Positions 1 through 7,626 of a stretch of DNA of 28,457 nt are shown here, piece after piece. Position 1 is the stretch's first letter; each line of letters begins with the position of its first letter. This DNA comes from Nitrospinota bacterium (GTDB lineage Bacteria; 2-12-FULL-45-22; JACOWJ01). Below the pieces are notes generated by a model that was not told where the DNA came from, did not search any database, and saw nothing but the letters and a program-made list of their open reading frames with translations. A program made the translations under genes and the position numbers. The DNA is taken from assembly GCA_016176845.1 (NCBI GenBank), contig JACOWJ010000046.1, positions 1 to 28,457 of the forward strand, written 5' to 3'.

Positions 1-381
1 CACGTGGTGGCCGATACCGGCTCCTGGGAGCAGAAGATGGCACAGGCCCTGGAGGAGATGGATGAGGTAGCCTGCTACGTCAAGAATCAGGGGCTGGGCT
101 TCACCATTCCCTATACCCTCAACGGCGAGGAGAAGAATTATATCCCGGATTTTATCGTAAAGGTCCGCCAACCAGAGGGCGAATTGCACCTGATTCTCGA
201 GGTCACGGGCGAGAAGAAGAAGGACAAGGCGGCCAAGGTGGCCACGGCGCGCAAACTGTGGGTGCCGGCCATCAACAACCACGGGGGCTTCGGGCGCTGG
301 GCCTTTCTGGAAATTGTCGATCCGTGGGATGCCAAAAACATCATCCGCACTGCCTTGGGGAGCGACATGCAATCCGGCTAG
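1..381 (+). CDS. res: Type III restriction enzyme Res subunit, C-terminal nuclease end (partial)
   Basis: The reading frame is already open at base 1, so only the last ~126 residues of a larger protein are visible. The segment has the layout of the C-terminal endonuclease domain of type III Res subunits: YIPDFIV supplies the PD of a PD-(D/E)XK nuclease, followed by LILEVTGEKKKDKAAK with the acidic and lysine residues. The ending NNHGGFGRWAFLEI..DPWDAK is typical of that family as I know it. The helicase part would lie upstream, outside the window. Res normally acts with Mod to cut unmodified DNA. Mod is encoded downstream on the same strand, but three small toxin-antitoxin-type genes lie between them, and the order res-before-mod is the reverse of the classical one. 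Confidence 0.88.
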   Translation, partial: HVVADTGSWEQKMAQALEEMDEVACYVKNQGLGFTIPYTLNGEEKNYIPDFIVKVRQPEGELHLILEVTGEKKKDKAAKVATARKLWVPAINNHGGFGRWAFLEIVDPWDAKNIIRTALGSDMQSG

Positions 382-500
382 ATGTTTGTGAGCACCTCGA
401 TGCTTGACAACGGAAAGTTCTGCGCGTAACCTCTTGAAATCACAGAGAGCTTTCTGCTGTCTAGCTCCAAGAGCGCCTTAAACAAACAGGAGGCTAAACG

Positions 501-818
501 ATGACCACCCCTGCGATCTCGCTGTCACCCGAACAGATCTCCGATTTCTGCCAACGCTGGAAGGTCCTTGAGCTTGCCTTGTTTGGATCGGTGCTGCGCG
601 AGGACTTTAGATCGGACAGCGACGTGGACATGCTGGTGACCTTCGCGCCGGATGCAGATTGGAGCTTGTTGGATCACGTACAGATGGAAGAAGAGCTCGG
701 CTCGATCATAGGACGCAAGGTAGATTTGGTCAGTCGGCGGGCCATCGAGCGCAGCGAAAATTGGATTCGTCGCCAGGAGATTCTGGAAACTGCCGAGGTA
801 ATCTATGTCGCGCGATGA
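501..818 (+). CDS. mntA: MNT-type nucleotidyltransferase (antitoxin of MNT-HEPN pair)
   Basis: This is a 105-residue minimal nucleotidyltransferase. The signature is clear: FGS at residues 28-30, then the paired metal-binding aspartates DVD (D41, D43), and a third acidic residue in KVDLV (D75). In the known MntA/HepT systems this protein is the antitoxin and adenylylates a tyrosine of the HEPN toxin. An AGGAGG ribosome-binding site at 488-493 sits 7 bases before the ATG. The gene overlaps the next one, which encodes the HEPN partner, by 14 bases, so the two are translationally coupled. Confidence 0.88.
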   Translation: MTTPAISLSPEQISDFCQRWKVLELALFGSVLREDFRSDSDVDMLVTFAPDADWSLLDHVQMEEELGSIIGRKVDLVSRRAIERSENWIRRQEILETAEVIYVAR

Positions 819-1158
819 CGCCACTCTGCTCGATATTGCCAAAGCCGCCAGGCTGGTTCTCGAATTTAAGCAGGGTTTCGATCGGATTGCCTTTCTAAAC
901 GACGCAAAGACTCAGTCAGCAATTCTCCATCAATTGCTGATTTTAGGAGAGTCGATAAAACGGCTCTCCGATGAATTTCGGGCTCGTCATCCTCAGATAC
1001 CCTGGCGGCTGATCGCTGGCATGCGTGACAAGCTGATCCACGATTATGATGACGTGGATCTCGATGAAGTGTGGCGGGTAGCGGAACGGGATATCCCGCA
1101 GTTGATTCAACTGATCGAACCGCTTTTGCCCACGCGAGGAAGGAATACCGATGATTGA
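805..1158 (+). CDS. hepT: HEPN-domain HepT-like ribonuclease toxin (DUF86)
   Basis: This 117-residue, mostly helical protein has the HepT signature RX4HXY as RDKLIHDY (R74, H79, Y81). The arginine and histidine form the RNase site, and the tyrosine is the residue AMPylated by the partner in characterised pairs. It overlaps the upstream MNT gene by 14 bases and the downstream second MNT gene by 8 bases, so all three are very likely one transcript. Its position between res and mod suggests an extra defence or addiction function carried by the restriction locus. Confidence 0.87.
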   Translation: MSRDDATLLDIAKAARLVLEFKQGFDRIAFLNDAKTQSAILHQLLILGESIKRLSDEFRARHPQIPWRLIAGMRDKLIHDYDDVDLDEVWRVAERDIPQLIQLIEPLLPTRGRNTDD

Positions 1159-1453
1159 CCGAAATCTTGATTTTCCGATGGAGGCAATCAGAGCGCTATG
1201 CCGACGGTATTCGGTGCGCGATCTCGCAGTTTTCGGTTCAGCTCTCCGTAACGATTTCAGTGCTACCAGCGATGTGGATTTATTGGTAGAATTCGAACCA
1301 GAAGCGCAAGTGGGTTTCTTAACTCTGGCCAGAATGCAAAGAGAGCTTTCTGAAATCCTTCATCGACAGGTGGATCTGGTACCCAAAGGCGGCCTGAAGC
1401 CCAAAATCCGCCAGGCCGTGTTTTCCAGCGCGGAGGTGCTTTATGCAGTGTGA
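1151..1453 (+). CDS. Second MNT-type nucleotidyltransferase in the MNT-HEPN-MNT trio
   Basis: This 100-residue nucleotidyltransferase has FGS at 28-30, DVD (D41, D43) and VDLV (D75), spaced exactly as in the upstream MNT protein. It has no HEPN partner of its own: the next gene is the methyltransferase, starting 12 bases after this stop. The start ATG is preceded by a GAGGAAGGA stretch at 1135-1143. It is either a paralogous second antitoxin for the same HEPN protein or an orphan. Both MNT proteins keep the catalytic aspartates, so both look active. Confidence 0.85.
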   Translation: MIDRNLDFPMEAIRALCRRYSVRDLAVFGSALRNDFSATSDVDLLVEFEPEAQVGFLTLARMQRELSEILHRQVDLVPKGGLKPKIRQAVFSSAEVLYAV

Positions 1454-1458
1454 GGAGG
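1453..1458 (+). promoter_or_regulatory. Ribosome-binding site fixing the mod start
   Basis: A perfect AGGAGG lies 7 bases before ATG 1466. The in-frame TTG at 1460 is only one base away from it, too close to be used, so translation should start at 1466. Confidence 0.75.
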
Positions 1459-1465
1459 ATTGAGT

Positions 1466-3796
1466 ATGGCTCGCGGCAAGAGCGGAAGTCGCACGCCGGT
1501 AGAAAGCCTCAAGCACCAGGATAAGCGCGCCAACATTCCTACCGAAGAACTGCGCGACTTCGTGGCCGACGACGAAAAAAGCCCCAAGACTCTCCTCTAC
1601 CCCCGAGACCCATCGCTCGACCCGCAGCTCGTCTGGAAGGACAAGGATGACCAGGACCAGCATCCACTCGAAGTACCCGCCGTGCCCATCTACATCCAGG
1701 AGAAGATTCACCCCCAGGCCATCATTGAAGACCTTCGCGCCCAGTCCAAAAGGACCCGGCCCGAGTCTCAGTTAGAGCTCTTCGCCGATTTCAATGGCAT
1801 CAACTTTGAGGACCTGGTGGACTTCTACCGCCATGAACAGAACTGGTCCAACCGGATGATCCTGGGCGATTCGCTGCTGGTGATGACCTCGCTGGCCGAG
1901 AAGGAGGGGCTCAAGGGCAAGGTGCAGATGATCTACCTCGACCCGCCCTACGGCATCAAGTTTGGTTCTAACTGGCAGGTCTCCACCCGCAAGCGTGACG
2001 TGAAGGACGGCAAGCCCGAAGACCTCACCCGCCAGCCCGAACAGATCAAGGCCTTCCGCGACACCTGGAAGCTGGGCATCCACTCTTACCTCTCCTATCT
2101 GCGCGACCGGCTGGTGGTGGCGCGGGAACTGCTCACCGAGAGCGGCAGTATCTTCGTGCAGATCGGCGATGAGAATGTACATCTGGTCCGATGTTTGCTG
2201 GATGAGGTGTTTGGGAGCGAGAACTTCTGTGGAATCGTCATGTATCAGAAGACCGGCGGCTTCAGTCCAACGCTGCTGGCATTAAACGTCGATTTCATTC
2301 TTTGGTATGCCAAGGACAGGAGCCAGGTGAAGTACCACCAGCTCTTCGAGGCTACCCAGGTCACGACTGAAGAGACCGCATTCCTCGACTTCATCGAGTT
2401 GTCCGATGGGTCGCGCAGGCCTCTGAGCCAACAGGAACGTCAATACCCGGAGAGGATTCCGGCTGGCCTGCGCCTACTGTCGAGGAACCCACTGACCTCA
2501 GACGGATACATCGAGTCATTGGCGAAGCCGTTTGAGTTTCAAGGGCAAGTCTACAAGCCACAACCAAACTCTCACTGGAAAACGACATCCGAGGGAATGC
2601 AGAACCTGCGGAGAGCATGCCGCCTGATCGTAAAGGGGAATACGCTGCGATTCGTTCGCTATCTTGGAGACTTCCCGGTCAAAGCACGTGGTTGCCTTTG
2701 GACTGACACCGGTACGGGCGGCTTTGTCGGAGATGAGAAAGTCTACGTCGTTCAAACTGACACGCGTGCTATCGAGCGCTGCATCCTGATGACCACCGAC
2801 CCTGGCGATCTGGTGTTTGACCCGACCTGCGGCAGTGGCACCACCGCCTATGTCGCCGAGCAGTGGGGCCGGCGCTGGATCACCTGCGACACCAGCCGCG
2901 TCGCCCTGGCGCTGGCCCGCACCCGCCTGATGGCCGCGAAGTACCCCTACTACCTGCTGGCCGACTCGCCCGAAGGCATCAAGAAGGAAATGGAACTGAC
3001 CGGCACCCTCACCCCAGCCCTCTCCCAGAGGGAGAGGGGGAAACCCGAGGGTAACATCAAGAAGGGCTTTGTCTACAAGCGCGTACCGCACGTCACGCTC
3101 AAATCCATCGCCAACAACCCGGAGATCGATAACATCCACGCCCGATGGCAGGAAAAGCTCAAACCCCTTCGTGCAGAGCTGAACCAGCTATTGAAACAGT
3201 CATGGGAAGAATGGCAGATCCCCCGCGAGGCGGGGGAGGCTTGGCCGCAGACTGCCAGGGACCTGCTGTCCCAATGGTGGCAGCTACGCCGGGAGCGGCA
3301 AAAAGAGACCGATGCTTCCATTGCCCGCCACGCCGATACCGAAATCCTTTACGACCAGCCTTATGAAGACTCCAAACGCATCCGGGTTACCGGCCCCTTC
3401 ACCGTGGAGAGCCTTTCGCCGCACCGGGTGCTCTCTACGGACGGGGAGCGGCCCGTATCGGAGCGGGAGGCCCAACAGGAAGCCACAGCCGGCCAATTCG
3501 AGGCAATGATCCTGGAAAATCTCAAAAAGGCAGGCGTGCAAAACACCGTAAAGAGCGAACGGCTGCTCTTTGAACGGCTTGAGACTTATGCCGGCGAATG
3601 GCTGCACGCTGCCGGTGAGTACCCGGATCGAAATGGTATCCCCCGCCGCTTCGACCGGATGATATCGTTAAGCTCGCTGTTGGACCTCGAAAAAAAATTG
3701 CCAGGAATATTGCGAACCCGGGTCACGATGCAGCGAAGCGGATCATATTTCGCGACCATTTTCGGGTGTTCTATGAACGAGACCCAAACGATGTAG
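1466..3796 (+). CDS. mod: Type III site-specific DNA methyltransferase (Mod), altered C-terminus
   Basis: This is a beta-class adenine-N6 methyltransferase of 776 residues. Motif IV is DPPY at about residues 159-162, and the AdoMet-binding motif I, FDPTCGSGTT, follows at about 451-460. The IV-before-I order is typical of type III Mod, with target recognition between them. Two things are odd. At residues ~514-525 the protein reads LTPALSQRERG, the translation of a palindromic repeat at 3005-3040 that keeps the frame. After NGIPRR (about base 3650) the sequence stops resembling Mod endings and reads a different fragment in the wrong frame to the stop at 3796. The catalytic part is intact, but the last residues are probably replaced by a rearrangement. 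Modification activity is likely retained; cooperation with Res is uncertain. Confidence 0.88.
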   Translation: MARGKSGSRTPVESLKHQDKRANIPTEELRDFVADDEKSPKTLLYPRDPSLDPQLVWKDKDDQDQHPLEVPAVPIYIQEKIHPQAIIEDLRAQSKRTRPESQLELFADFNGINFEDLVDFYRHEQNWSNRMILGDSLLVMTSLAEKEGLKGKVQMIYLDPPYGIKFGSNWQVSTRKRDVKDGKPEDLTRQPEQIKAFRDTWKLGIHSYLSYLRDRLVVARELLTESGSIFVQIGDENVHLVRCLLDEVFGSENFCGIVMYQKTGGFSPTLLALNVDFILWYAKDRSQVKYHQLFEATQVTTEETAFLDFIELSDGSRRPLSQQERQYPERIPAGLRLLSRNPLTSDGYIESLAKPFEFQGQVYKPQPNSHWKTTSEGMQNLRRACRLIVKGNTLRFVRYLGDFPVKARGCLWTDTGTGGFVGDEKVYVVQTDTRAIERCILMTTDPGDLVFDPTCGSGTTAYVAEQWGRRWITCDTSRVALALARTRLMAAKYPYYLLADSPEGIKKEMELTGTLTPALSQRERGKPEGNIKKGFVYKRVPHVTLKSIANNPEIDNIHARWQEKLKPLRAELNQLLKQSWEEWQIPREAGEAWPQTARDLLSQWWQLRRERQKETDASIARHADTEILYDQPYEDSKRIRVTGPFTVESLSPHRVLSTDGERPVSEREAQQEATAGQFEAMILENLKKAGVQNTVKSERLLFERLETYAGEWLHAAGEYPDRNGIPRRFDRMISLSSLLDLEKKLPGILRTRVTMQRSGSYFATIFGCSMNETQTM
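3005..3040. repeat. Palindromic dispersed repeat inserted in frame in mod
   Basis: CCCTCTCCC (3018-3026), a 3-base loop AGA, and GGGAGAGGG (3030-3038) form a perfect 9-bp hairpin within mod. Read in the mod frame it gives LTPALSQRERG, a peptide that recurs in many bacterial genomes because the same palindrome is dispersed in them. It lies between the catalytic domain and the C-terminal domain, where an extra loop could be tolerated. Confidence 0.75.
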
Positions 3797-4092
3797 CTCA
3801 GAATCCCGAAGCTGGACGTGCGGTATTTGAGGCCGCGCAAAAAGAATTTGGTGCTAAGAATGTAAGACATGACAAGCGCAGCGAACCTGGCGGCCTTCCC
3901 GATTTCCCTGTTCAGACCAGGGATGGTCGTATCGTTTCGTCAATTTCTATATCGGAAACACTCAGAACACTTCCTGTTGTAGCATCTGTGCAGCAACTGA
4001 TGGAACTTGTCACAGCATCGGGAAGTTTTGACTGGCTCAATGCTGAAGAAGAGGATATTTATTCCATCGAGGATGGCGAAGCAGCTCAATAG
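3651..4092 (+). pseudogene. C-terminal fragment of an unrelated gene fused onto the mod end
   Basis: In a frame different from mod, an open stretch runs from 3619 to the stop at 4092. From about 3651 it looks like real protein (RPDDIVKLAVGPRKK, then FRDHFRVFYERDPNDVAQNP, then DFPVQTRDGRIVSS). It has no convincing start: the first ATG, 3766, falls mid-domain. The RNPxxx/FYERDP...DFPV..RDGRIVSS pattern reminds me of the C-terminal part of HD-domain phosphohydrolase-like proteins, but I am not certain. I read this as the tail of a gene whose 5' part was lost when it was joined to the 3' end of mod. Confidence 0.55.
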
Positions 4093-4279
4093 TCTCTCAT
4101 ACTGCGCGTTTTAGGAGAGATGGATGCGGATTTGATGGATGAAATAAATCACCGATTGAAGATTGCTTTGGGGCTTTGAATGAAATCTGATCGGGAGAAG
4201 GGGAAAAACCTTTCAAGCCGAGCAGCCGTGCTTCCTGGTGCAGGCTGCGAAAATCCCTGAATTAGGAGAGGGCACGTCA
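4093..4279. other. Intergenic stretch with a possible 19-codon ORF
   Basis: Nothing recognisable is seen apart from a 19-codon open frame at 4120-4179 (MDADLMDEINHRLKIALGL). An AGGAGA lies only one base before its ATG, too close for normal initiation. It is probably gene debris continuing the broken region upstream. Confidence 0.35.
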
Positions 4280-5056
4280 ATGCCCACGCCTTTCCCCGGA
4301 ATGGACCCTTATCTGGAGCGGCCTGGTCTGTGGCCGGACGTGCATAATAGCCTCATTGCTGCTTTGCGCGATACGCTAGCGCCGAGCTTGCGTCCCCGGT
4401 ATTACATTGCCATCGAGGAGCGTACCTATCTCGCCGAGCCGGAGGACCTGGTTTTCATTGGCCGGCCCGATGCGACGGTGGTTGATCGGCGGGCCCCCAG
4501 CCCGGAGGCGCCTCCAGCAGAGGCTGGAGGTGGCGTGCTGACCGTAGAGGTGCCCATCCCCGACCGGGTGCGGGAGACCTATCTGGAGGTGCGCGAGGTC
4601 CCTGGAGGCGACGTGGTAACGGCCATCGAGATCCTCTCGCCCACCAACAAGCGGCCCGGGGAAGGTCGCCGGCTCTATGAGGAGAAGCGCTTGATCCTGC
4701 TGGGTACGCGCACCCACCTGGTGGAGATCGACCTGCTGCGGGCCGGTGCGCCCATGCCCTTGCGGGGAGATGGCCGTGCCGCCCACTACCGCATCCTGGT
4801 CAGCCGCTCTCACCGGCGTCCCCGGGCCGACCTCTACGTCTTTGGGGTGCGCCAACCCATCCCTGCCTTCCCCCTGCCCCTGCGCCCCGGGGACGAGGAG
4901 CCCTGGGTGGACCTGAATGGGCTGCTCCATGGCCTGTACGATCGGGCCGGCTATGATCTGCGGATGGACTACAGGGGGGAGCCCGAGCCGCCCCTAGAGG
5001 AGCAGGATGCGGCCTGGGCCGATGCCCTGCTCCGCGAGCGCGCCCTGCGGCCTTGA
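4280..5056 (+). CDS. DUF4058 family protein
   Basis: This 258-residue protein starts MPTPFPGMDPYLE, the hallmark opening of DUF4058, followed by WPDVHNSLI, then IEERTYL and GRPDATV. The middle TAIEILSPTNKRPGEGR and KRLILLGTRTHLVEIDLLRAG is also characteristic. I choose ATG 4280 over the upstream in-frame GTG at 4238 because the family begins at this methionine and an AGGAGAG lies 9 bases before it. The conserved E, ILSP and K residues resemble a nuclease-like fold, but no function is established that I know of. These genes often occur singly near mobile or defence regions, which fits here. Confidence 0.87.
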   Translation: MPTPFPGMDPYLERPGLWPDVHNSLIAALRDTLAPSLRPRYYIAIEERTYLAEPEDLVFIGRPDATVVDRRAPSPEAPPAEAGGGVLTVEVPIPDRVRETYLEVREVPGGDVVTAIEILSPTNKRPGEGRRLYEEKRLILLGTRTHLVEIDLLRAGAPMPLRGDGRAAHYRILVSRSHRRPRADLYVFGVRQPIPAFPLPLRPGDEEPWVDLNGLLHGLYDRAGYDLRMDYRGEPEPPLEEQDAAWADALLRERALRP

Positions 5057-5124
5057 AGGGTCGCTTTAAGCGCGGCATGATATTTACATCAATCCTGCTA
5101 CAGGACAAGAGCAGCCGGTACCAT

Positions 5125-5182
5125 GCTCATAGCTCATGGCTCATGGCCGAAAGCTCTTCGCTATGAGCCATGAGCTATGAGC
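5125..5182. repeat. Inverted repeat of the GCTCATA type (20-bp perfect arms)
   Basis: The left arm, 5125-5144, reads GCTCATAGCTCATGGCTCAT and the right arm, 5163-5182, is its exact reverse complement, separated by 18 bases. Related copies built from the same AGCTCAT unit occur at 10581-10646 and 14216-14233. There is no T-run after it, so it is not a standard terminator. It looks like a dispersed intergenic repeat. Confidence 0.8.
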
Positions 5183-5210
5183 TATCAGCTATGAGCTATC
5201 AGGTAAACCC

Positions 5211-6194
5211 ATGCCTGCCAACTTACCTCCCCAGTATTTCGAAGTAGAGAGGCGCTACCGGGAGGCCAGGAGCCCGCAGGAGAAGATTCGGTTGCTGGAG
5301 GAGCTGCTGGCGATCCTCCCCAAGCACAAGGGGACGGAGCACCTTCAGGGGGACCTCAAGCGACGGATCTCCCAGCTGAAGGCCGAATCGCAGCGGAAAA
5401 AAGGGGCCGTCACGGTGGGCTACGGCTTCCATGTGGAGCGCGAGGGGGCCGGACAGGTCATGCTGGTGGGCCCCCCCAATACCGGCAAGTCCTCGCTCTT
5501 GGCCAGCCTGACGAACGCCACCCCGGAGGTGGCCGACTATCCCTTCACCACCCGCCGCCCGCTCCCCGGCATGATGGAGGTCGAGAATGTCCAGATCCAG
5601 CTGGTGGACCTCCCACCCCTCTCCCCGGAGCTCACGGAACCCTGGCTCTCCAGCGCCCTGCGCGGGGCCGACCTGATCCTGCTGCTGATCGACCTGAGCC
5701 AGGAGGACGTCCTGGAGCAGGTGGAGCAGGTCAAGGAGGGCCTTGCCCGTTGGAAGATCGTCCTGGGGAGGGCCGATGAGGATCGTGCCGAAGGGGTGGT
5801 GGGCAGGAGGGCCTTGCTGGTCGGGAACAAACTCGACGCCCCCGACGCGGAAGAGCGCTATGATCTCCTCCGGGAGATCTACCGCGAAGAGTTGCCGATG
5901 CTGGCCGTATCGGCCCTCCGGGGGAGCCACCTGGAGGAGCTCAAGTGGGCCATTTACCAGGTCCTGGAGATCGTCCGGGTCTACACCAAGCCGCCCGGCA
6001 AGGAGCCCGATCTCTCGAGCCCGACCGTCCTGAGGCGGGGGAGCACCATCGAGGAGGTGGCCGCCTCGATCCACCAAGACTTTGCCCAACACCTCAAATA
6101 CGCCCGGGTCTGGGGAAGAGGGACCTATGGGGGCCAGCGGGTCCACAGGGACCACGTCGTCCAGGATGGCGACATCATCGAGCTGCACGTTTGA
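5211..6194 (+). CDS. OBG/DRG-family GTPase with C-terminal TGS domain
   Basis: This is a 327-residue TRAFAC GTPase. After a ~65-residue helical N-terminus, G1 is GPPNTGKSS (87-95), the switch region reads [15 protein letters not shown]3 is DLPP (133-136, in place of the usual DxPG), and G4 is NKLD near residue 206. The last ~60 residues form a TGS domain ([11 protein letters not shown] to DGDIIELHV). The layout is that of DRG/YchF-type GTPases, which bind ribosomes or RNA; a specific role is not shown. The cytoplasmic protein is flanked by repeats on both sides and looks monocistronic. Its TGA stop overlaps the first bases of the inverted-repeat element that follows. ATG 5211 has only a weak AGG upstream. 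Confidence 0.86.
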   Translation: MPANLPPQYFEVERRYREARSPQEKIRLLEELLAILPKHKGTEHLQGDLKRRISQLKAESQRKKGAVTVGYGFHVEREGAGQVMLVGPPNTGKSSLLASLTNATPEVADYPFTTRRPLPGMMEVENVQIQLVDLPPLSPELTEPWLSSALRGADLILLLIDLSQEDVLEQVEQVKEGLARWKIVLGRADEDRAEGVVGRRALLVGNKLDAPDAEERYDLLREIYREELPMLAVSALRGSHLEELKWAIYQVLEIVRVYTKPPGKEPDLSSPTVLRRGSTIEEVAASIHQDFAQHLKYARVWGRGTYGGQRVHRDHVVQDGDIIELHV

Positions 6195-6361
6195 GATCTC
6201 ACTGAAATTCCAACATAAGCCCAGTCTTCTTGGCTAACCCATTGAAATCATTGAGGCTACTGCCTAAAGTGGGGAATTGCCAATTTTCCCTGTAAATCCC
6301 TGTAAATTCAAAGGGTTACGCTGTTTCGGATTCCTTATGTTGGAATTTCAGTTGAGATCTC
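6193..6361. mobile_element. MITE-like element with 27/28-bp terminal inverted repeats
   Basis: The left end (6193-6219, starting GAGATCTCACTGAAATTCC) matches the reverse complement of the right end (6334-6361) across 27 positions with a single extra T. The ~115-bp interior has no coding capacity and includes a direct 10-bp doublet CCCTGTAAAT. This is the size and build of a miniature inverted-repeat element. It lies between the GTPase stop and the promoter region of the dehydratase cluster. I do not recognise a parent transposon. Confidence 0.6.
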
Positions 6362-6370
6362 AATTAACGC

Positions 6371-6399
6371 TTGTCTTGGAATCGAGATGGGTTTATAGT
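6371..6399 (+). promoter_or_regulatory. Candidate sigma-70 promoter of the dehydratase cluster
   Basis: TTGTCT (6371-6376), a 17-base spacer and TATAGT (6394-6399, five of six matches to TATAAT) lie 56 bases before the first dehydratase ATG and just outside the right end of the MITE-like element. No -24/-12 sigma-54 pattern was found here. This is a sequence match only. Confidence 0.4.
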
Positions 6400-6454
6400 A
6401 GGATTTTAATCCATCACCAGAAGGGACCTAACCGTTGGGGGGAGGAGAAAGAGA

Positions 6455-7612
6455 ATGACAGGTTCCGCAACCGCCCTTGCCGAATGGAGAGAGCAGGCCC
6501 AAGGCTTTCCGGAAAACCGTTTCATCCGAGAGTGGAAGGGCCAGGGGAGGAAGGTGATCGGCTGGGTCTGCATCTACGTCCCCGAGGAGATCATTTACGC
6601 CGCCGGAATGCTTCCTTACCGCGTTAGCGGCGACAACGAGGAGTTGGAGTTAAAGAAGGCCGAGTCCTTCCTTTACATCAACACCTGCTCCTTCGCCCGG
6701 ACCGGATTTCAGCTCGCCCTGGAGGGCCATTATGACTTCCTCGACGGGCTGGTGGCGGGAGAGACCTGCGATGGGGCCCGCCGCCTCTACGATGTCTGGC
6801 AGCGCAACCGGCCCCTGCCATTCATGCATGTCTACGGCATTCCCCGTAAGTTCATCGACCGTTCCGTAAGGATCTACCGGACGGACCTGGAGGAGCTCAA
6901 AAACCGGCTGGAGCTCTTTGCCGGAAGGGAGATCTCCCCCGAGCTCCTCCGGCAAGCGATCCAGGTTTACAACCGGGGCCGCCGTCTCCTGCGGGCGCTC
7001 TATGAGCTGCGCAAGATGGACCCTCCCCCCCTCTCCGGCGCGGAGGTCCTGGAGGTGGTCAAGGCCGCCATGCGGATGCCGCGGGACTCATACAACGCCC
7101 TCCTGGAGAGGCTGCTGGCAGAGCTCTCCGCCGGGAACGGCCCTCCCCAGCCCCCCTCAAAGATCCGGCTGATGGTGCTGGGGAGCATCCTCAACAACTC
7201 CCACTTCCTCCAGGGGATCGAGGAGGTGGGGGCGGCAGTAGTGACCGATGAGCTGTGCACCGGCACCCGGTACTTCTGGGGGGAAGTGGACGAGAGCCTC
7301 GACCCCATGGAGGCCTTGGCCCGGTACTACCTGAACCGGCCGCCCTGCGCCCGTTTCCAGCCCAATGACCGCCGGTTCGAGCACATCTTCCGGATGATCG
7401 AGGAGTTCAAAGTCCACGGGGTCATCAGCGAGATCGTCCGCTACTGCGTCCCTTACGGCCACGACAAGCCCTTCATCAAGGAGCGGCTCCAGCAACGCGA
7501 TCTCCCGGTGCTCGAGCTGGATTTGGAATATGGGTTGGGCCATTCCGGCCAGGTTCGGACCCGGGTGGAGGCCTTCATCGAAATGCTCAAGATCCGCCAT
7601 GGGATCGGTTAA
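6455..7612 (+). CDS. BcrC/HgdB-like 2-hydroxyacyl-CoA dehydratase / benzoyl-CoA reductase family subunit (pair 1)
   Basis: This 385-residue protein belongs to the superfamily that reduces benzoyl-CoA or removes water from (R)-2-hydroxyacyl-CoA by one-electron chemistry. Evidence is the opening KVIGWVCIYVPEEIIYAAGMLP, then YINTCSFAR (C78), GETCDGARR (C105) and YCVPYGHDKPF (C331), the likely [4Fe-4S] ligands. Length and order (short subunit first) match BcrC/BzdN next to BcrB/BzdO. A purine-rich GGGGGGAGGAGAAAG precedes the ATG, and the stop is 14 bases before the partner gene. A paralogue lies at 11795 with the same DPPPLSGAEVLEV segment. The substrate cannot be read from the sequence. The activating ATPase that such enzymes need is not encoded in this window. 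Confidence 0.87.
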   Translation: MTGSATALAEWREQAQGFPENRFIREWKGQGRKVIGWVCIYVPEEIIYAAGMLPYRVSGDNEELELKKAESFLYINTCSFARTGFQLALEGHYDFLDGLVAGETCDGARRLYDVWQRNRPLPFMHVYGIPRKFIDRSVRIYRTDLEELKNRLELFAGREISPELLRQAIQVYNRGRRLLRALYELRKMDPPPLSGAEVLEVVKAAMRMPRDSYNALLERLLAELSAGNGPPQPPSKIRLMVLGSILNNSHFLQGIEEVGAAVVTDELCTGTRYFWGEVDESLDPMEALARYYLNRPPCARFQPNDRRFEHIFRMIEEFKVHGVISEIVRYCVPYGHDKPFIKERLQQRDLPVLELDLEYGLGHSGQVRTRVEAFIEMLKIRHGIG

Positions 7613-7626
7613 GGAGGGGGAGGAAG

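Noticed and set aside
1460-1462. TTG start for mod
   Set aside because: It is one base from the AGGAGG. ATG 1466 has proper spacing.
5223-6188. A 321-codon minus-strand open frame
   Set aside because: It is antisense to the GTPase, whose G motifs and TGS domain are unmistakable.
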